Assembly (NCBI GenBank): GCA_011375275.1
Contig: DRLW01000076.1
Span: 1 to 5,069 of the forward strand
Direction: 5' to 3'
Source of the DNA: Bacteroidota bacterium
GTDB taxonomy: Bacteria > Zhuqueibacterota > Zhuqueibacteria > Zhuqueibacterales > Geothermadaptataceae
Length of the DNA stretch: 5,069 nt
Under the pieces are notes generated by a model that worked only from the letters and a program-made list of their open reading frames with translations, was not told where the DNA came from and did no database searches. Each line of letters opens with the position of its first letter. The stretch's first letter is position 1. Below are positions 4,918 to 5,069 of the stretch, one piece after another. A program made the position numbers and the translations under genes.

Positions 4918-4978
4918 CGCGGCATGAATGCCGCGGTACAATCTGGGCACCAACGCGTACCGCGATATTTTTGTCGCG
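4918..4978. repeat. Run of short overlapping hairpins
   Basis: CGCGGCAT (4918-4925) pairs with ATGCCGCG (4928-4935). GCGGTAC (4933-4939) pairs with GTACCGC (4957-4963). CGCGA (4961-4965) pairs with TCGCG (4974-4978). The stems share edges, so not all can form at once. This looks like another interspersed repeat or a structured RNA remnant. To the right, up to 5069, nothing further was recognised. Confidence 0.55.
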
Positions 4979-5069
4979 TTTCAACCATCCCCCCGAAAGC
5001 AGCCCGAATAATGAAAAATGTCGTGTCCCGCCGGCTGCCTTTTCCCGGCTCAGCCGGTTGAAATCGATT

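Overview
The window holds a compact ferrous-iron uptake (Feo) operon on the minus strand, a small cysteine-rich gene converging on it from the plus strand, and flanks rich in palindromes. The organism is a bacterium with strong AAGGAG-type ribosome binding sites. The FeoB gate variant (GCNAAG and CNGR), the split FeoB, the decayed REP-associated transposase (RAYT) fragments and the GTAGGGG/CCCCTAC palindromes would fit an environmental lineage such as KSB1, Calditrichota or another FCB-type group. That placement is a low-confidence inference; no marker gene is present.

Layout. 1-577 has no convincing gene. It carries two tandem hairpins (22-96), a 13-bp-arm inverted repeat (335-362), a possible promoter (416-444) and a leader hairpin (521-547). 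578-769 (+) encodes a 63-residue protein with a CxxC...CxxH putative zinc knuckle. A hairpin terminator (790-830) separates it from the convergent Feo operon. The operon reads from 4125 down to 855: a membrane-anchored DtxR/MntR-like regulator fused to FeoA (3097-4125), then a stand-alone FeoB GTPase (2282-3100), then a stand-alone FeoB permease (855-2285). Both junctions are 4-bp ATGA overlaps, so the three proteins are probably made by translational coupling. A perfect 11-bp-arm palindrome (4219-4244) overlaps the likely -10 region and is the best candidate for an operator bound by the first gene product.

4401-4900 (-) contains remains of two RAYT/IS200-like transposase genes, frameshifted and carrying a stop, interleaved with palindromes of the GTAGGGG...CCCCTAC kind, including a perfect 30-bp palindrome. 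4918-4978 adds more short hairpins.

How the parts work together: the GTPase should drive or gate the permease, the FeoA domain should modulate them, and the metal-sensing domain on the same chain could link cytoplasmic metal status to transcription, to transporter activity, or to both. The FeoA-regulator fusion with a membrane anchor, beside a FeoB split into two coupled genes, is the most interesting assembly here.
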